From: Streptomyces sp. NBC_01335
Lineage (GTDB): Bacteria > Actinomycetota > Actinomycetes > Streptomycetales > Streptomycetaceae
Direction of reading: 5' to 3'
NCBI RefSeq assembly: GCF_035953295.1
Contig: NZ_CP108370.1
Coordinates: forward strand, 1,550,001 to 1,614,000
Length of the DNA: 64,000 nt
The stretch's first letter is position 1. Every line of letters starts with the position of its first letter. Under the pieces are notes generated by a model. That model searched no databases. It saw nothing but the letters and a program-made list of their open reading frames with translations, and had not been told where the DNA came from. A program made the translations under genes and the position numbers. Of this stretch, positions 62,181 to 64,000 are shown piece by piece.

Positions 62181-62948
62181 TCAGGCGCCGATCATGTGCA
62201 CGCCGCCGTCGACGTGGATGATCTCGCCCGTGGTCTTCGGGAAGAAGTCCGACAGCAGGGCGACGACGCCCCGGCCGGCGGGCTCCGGGTCGGTCATGTC
62301 CCAGGCCAGCGGCGACCGGGTGTCCCAGACCTTCGCGAGGTCGCCGAAGCCCGGGATGGACTTCGCGGCCATGGAGCCGAGGGGGCCCGCGGAGATCAGG
62401 TTGCAGCGGATGTTGTCCGAGCCCAGGTCACGGGCGAGGTAGCGGGAGGTGGCCTCCAGCGCGGCCTTCGCCGGGCCCATCCAGTCGTACTGCGGCCACG
62501 CGAACTGCGCGTCGAAGGTGAGGCCGACGATCGAGCCGCCCTCGGCCATCAGCGGCTTGCAGGCCATGGCGAGCGACTTCAGCGAGAACGCCGAGACGTG
62601 CATCGCGGTGGCGACCGACTCGAACGGGGTGTTCAGGAAGTTGCCGCCGAGGGCGTCCTGCGGCGCGAAGCCGATGGAGTGGACGACGCCGTCCAGCGTG
62701 CCGAGCTCGTCGCGGACCAGACCGGCGAGCCGGTCGAGGTGCTCGGCGTTGGTGACGTCGAGTTCGAGGACCTTCGCGGGCTTGGGGAGCTTCTTGGCGA
62801 TGCGCTCCGTCAGGGTGGGGCGGGGGAAGGCGGTGAGGATGATCTCCGCACCCTGCTCCTGGGCCACCTTGGCGGTGTGGAACGCGATGGAGGACTCCAT
62901 CAGCACCCCGGTGATGAGGATGCGCTTGCCGTCGAGAATTCCGCTCAT
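62181..62948 (-). CDS. fabI: Enoyl-ACP reductase (NADH), FabI/InhA type
   Basis: Final reduction of the fatty-acid elongation cycle. The 255-residue SDR protein has the FabI-type nucleotide site GKRILITGVLMESSIAFHTA, DVTNAEHL, GVVHSIGFAPQDALGGNFLN, and the catalytic Y-x6-K pair in PQYDWMGPAKAALEATSRYL; the C-terminus GRGVVALLSDFFPKTTGEII, HVDGGVHMIGA is typical. Closest in style to mycobacterial InhA, the isoniazid and triclosan target. ATG start. Five bases separate it from fabG upstream, so both are co-transcribed. Confidence 0.96.
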   Translation of the reverse strand: MSGILDGKRILITGVLMESSIAFHTAKVAQEQGAEIILTAFPRPTLTERIAKKLPKPAKVLELDVTNAEHLDRLAGLVRDELGTLDGVVHSIGFAPQDALGGNFLNTPFESVATAMHVSAFSLKSLAMACKPLMAEGGSIVGLTFDAQFAWPQYDWMGPAKAALEATSRYLARDLGSDNIRCNLISAGPLGSMAAKSIPGFGDLAKVWDTRSPLAWDMTDPEPAGRGVVALLSDFFPKTTGEIIHVDGGVHMIGA

Positions 62949-62953
62949 GGTGA

Positions 62954-63673
62954 TCAGTGACCCATGCCCAATCCGCCGTCAACGGGGATGACGGCTCCAG
63001 TGATGTACGACGCGTCGTCGGAGGCGAGGAAGCGGACCGCCGCGGCGACCTCCGCGGGCCGCGCGTAGCGGCCGAGCGGGACCTGGGCGACGATGCCCTT
63101 GCGCTGGTCCTCGGTGAGCACCTGCGTCATGTCGGTGTCGACAAAACCGGGCGCGACGACGTTGAAAGTGATGTTCCGCGAGCCGAGTTCGCGGGCCAGC
63201 GACCGGGCGAACCCGACCAGTCCGGCCTTGGAGGCGGCGTAGTTGGCCTGACCGGCCGAGCCGAGGAGGCCCACGACGGAGGAGATGAGGACCACGCGGC
63301 CCTTCTTCGCGCGCAGCATGGCGCGGTTGGCGCGCTTGACCACACGGAAGGTGCCGGTGAGGTTGGTGTCGACGACGGAGGTGAAGTCCTCCTCCGACAT
63401 CCGCATGAGGAGCTGGTCCTTGGTGATGCCGGCGTTGGCCACCAGCACCTCGACGGAGCCCTGCTTCTCCTCGATCTCCTTGTAGGCCTGCTCCACCTGC
63501 TCGGCGTCGGTGATGTCGCAGCGGACCGCGAGAACACCCGCCTCGGCGAGTTCCTGAGGCGGCTCGCCGGAGCGGTAAGTGATCGCCACCTTGTCGCCGT
63601 TGTCGACGAAGGCGCGGGCGATGGCGAGGCCGATGCCCCGGTTTCCTCCGGTGACGAGAACCGAGCGGCTCAA
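62954..63673 (-). CDS. fabG: 3-oxoacyl-ACP reductase
   Basis: NADPH-dependent reduction of beta-ketoacyl-ACP. The 239-residue SDR product shows VLVTGGNRGIGLAIARAFVD, NAGITKDQLLMRMSEEDF, and the catalytic triad VLISSVVGLLGSAGQANYAA, SKAGL (Ser, Tyr, Lys), with the NVVAPGFVDTDMT loop and end YITGAVIPVDGGLGMGH. It starts at a TTG (SRSVLVTGG), with GGTGATC just upstream as a poor ribosome binding site; no ATG or GTG is available nearby. Paired with fabI as in mycobacteria (mabA-inhA). A TAGGTT hexamer about 40 bases upstream is a -10 candidate. Confidence 0.95.
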   Translation of the reverse strand: MSRSVLVTGGNRGIGLAIARAFVDNGDKVAITYRSGEPPQELAEAGVLAVRCDITDAEQVEQAYKEIEEKQGSVEVLVANAGITKDQLLMRMSEEDFTSVVDTNLTGTFRVVKRANRAMLRAKKGRVVLISSVVGLLGSAGQANYAASKAGLVGFARSLARELGSRNITFNVVAPGFVDTDMTQVLTEDQRKGIVAQVPLGRYARPAEVAAAVRFLASDDASYITGAVIPVDGGLGMGH

Positions 63674-63863
63674 CGGATCACCCTTTCCTTGACGGTCTGG
63701 TACGTCGAAAACCTATCGGTACGGTGCGGTGTACGGAGAATCGGGCCCTGACAGTGGCTCGTGCGAGGTGCTGTGGGGTTCCCACAGTCGGAACAGCTCA
63801 TGAGAGGTGTACGGCGCGACTCCGGTTCTCGGGGGACAAGCGTTCACGCCGGAACCGCCGACT

Positions 63864-64000
63864 CTATTCGGCCCGCAGATCCGCGCTGGTCAGCTCCGCG
63901 CAGAGCTCTGCCAGCGTCGCGTCGCGCAGCACCGAACGGTGAGACAGGATGTTCCGCACCTTGACCAGCAGCCGGAGCAACGTGGCCTCATGTTCGGGCA
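63864..64000 (-). CDS. C-terminal end of an unidentified protein (partial)
   Basis: Runs off the right edge of the window. The last 45 residues are visible and read PEHEATLLRLLVKVRNILSH, then RSVLRDATLAELCAELTSAD, ending LRAE before TAG. Helical, Leu-rich, no membrane segment. Codon use fits. The protein is upstream of fabG on the same strand, 190 bases away. Function cannot be judged from this fragment. Confidence 0.6.
   Translation of the reverse strand, partial: PEHEATLLRLLVKVRNILSHRSVLRDATLAELCAELTSADLRAE

Overview
The window is a stretch of a high-GC actinomycete chromosome, almost certainly Streptomyces. Reasons: very GC-rich coding sequence with many GTG and TTG starts, 4-base stop/start overlaps, a tRNA-free 16S-23S-5S operon whose 16S carries streptomycete signatures, and a gene order that matches the conserved core of Streptomyces and, in part, of Mycobacterium (tlyA-nadK-recN ... 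pyrG-Nudix ... parA-scpA-scpB-rluB-cmk-der). I see no integrase, transposase, phage gene, tRNA gene or CRISPR array; this is core chromosome with lineage-specific insertions.

Layout. 1-1.5 kb: two conserved proteins of unknown function. 1.6-6.1 kb (minus): aroH-tyrA (tyrosine/phenylalanine branch), cmk-plsC-der (nucleotide, lipid and ribosome biogenesis). 6.4-10.9 kb: a pol-beta-like nucleotidyltransferase facing a tight four-gene NAD salvage operon (pnuC-nadR-NrtR-like regulator-ADP-ribosylglycohydrolase) preceded by a palindromic operator. 10.9-15.9 kb (minus): parA-RHH protein-scpA-scpB-rluB, a chromosome segregation/condensation block. 16.2-22.2 kb: ald, a STAND/TPR protein, ADP-ribose pyrophosphatase and pyrG. 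22.6-27.2 kb: GH15 trehalase-like enzyme, flavoprotein oxidase and GT4 glycosyltransferase, lying where mycobacteria carry steA/steB. 27.5-31.5 kb: a small protein-tlyA-nadK-recN. 31.5-34.5 kb: SCP2 protein, HAD phosphatase, DUF1015 protein. 34.6-37.1 kb: a TPR protein with an enormous Arg/Asp/Gly tandem-repeat N-terminus. 37.2-43.1 kb: rRNA operon (minus), with a well-formed upstream promoter that overlaps the stop codon of the next gene (3-methyladenine glycosylase). 43.1-50.4 kb: spo0M, PEBP protein, HNH endonuclease, TSUP permease, SPFH-NfeD pair, ABC ATPase, conserved protein. 50.5-53.6 kb: GAF histidine kinase/LuxR regulator divergent from a secreted lytic transglycosylase, with stacked palindromes between them. 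53.7-58.6 kb: FHA-ABC exporter, serB, SixA-like phosphatase. 58.6-61.9 kb: two tiny membrane proteins, a CynX/NimT MFS exporter and its divergent GntR regulator. 62.1-64 kb: fabG-fabI, and the end of one further gene.

Themes. NAD metabolism recurs (pnuC/nadR/NrtR/ADP-ribosylglycohydrolase, ADP-ribose pyrophosphatase, nadK, ald, fabI). Ribosome biogenesis genes (der, rluB, tlyA) flank the rRNA operon. Two P-loop proteins (NadR and the STAND protein) lack the Walker A lysine. At least five genes show a TANNNT-N6-ATG arrangement that predicts leaderless transcripts. Intergenic terminators are unusually clear, often 15-23 bp perfect stems between convergent genes. The best candidates for new biology are the NAD/ADP-ribose operon with its neighbour, the ParA/RHH pair beside scpAB, the repeat-rich TPR protein next to the rRNA operon, and the structured region upstream of the transglycosylase gene.
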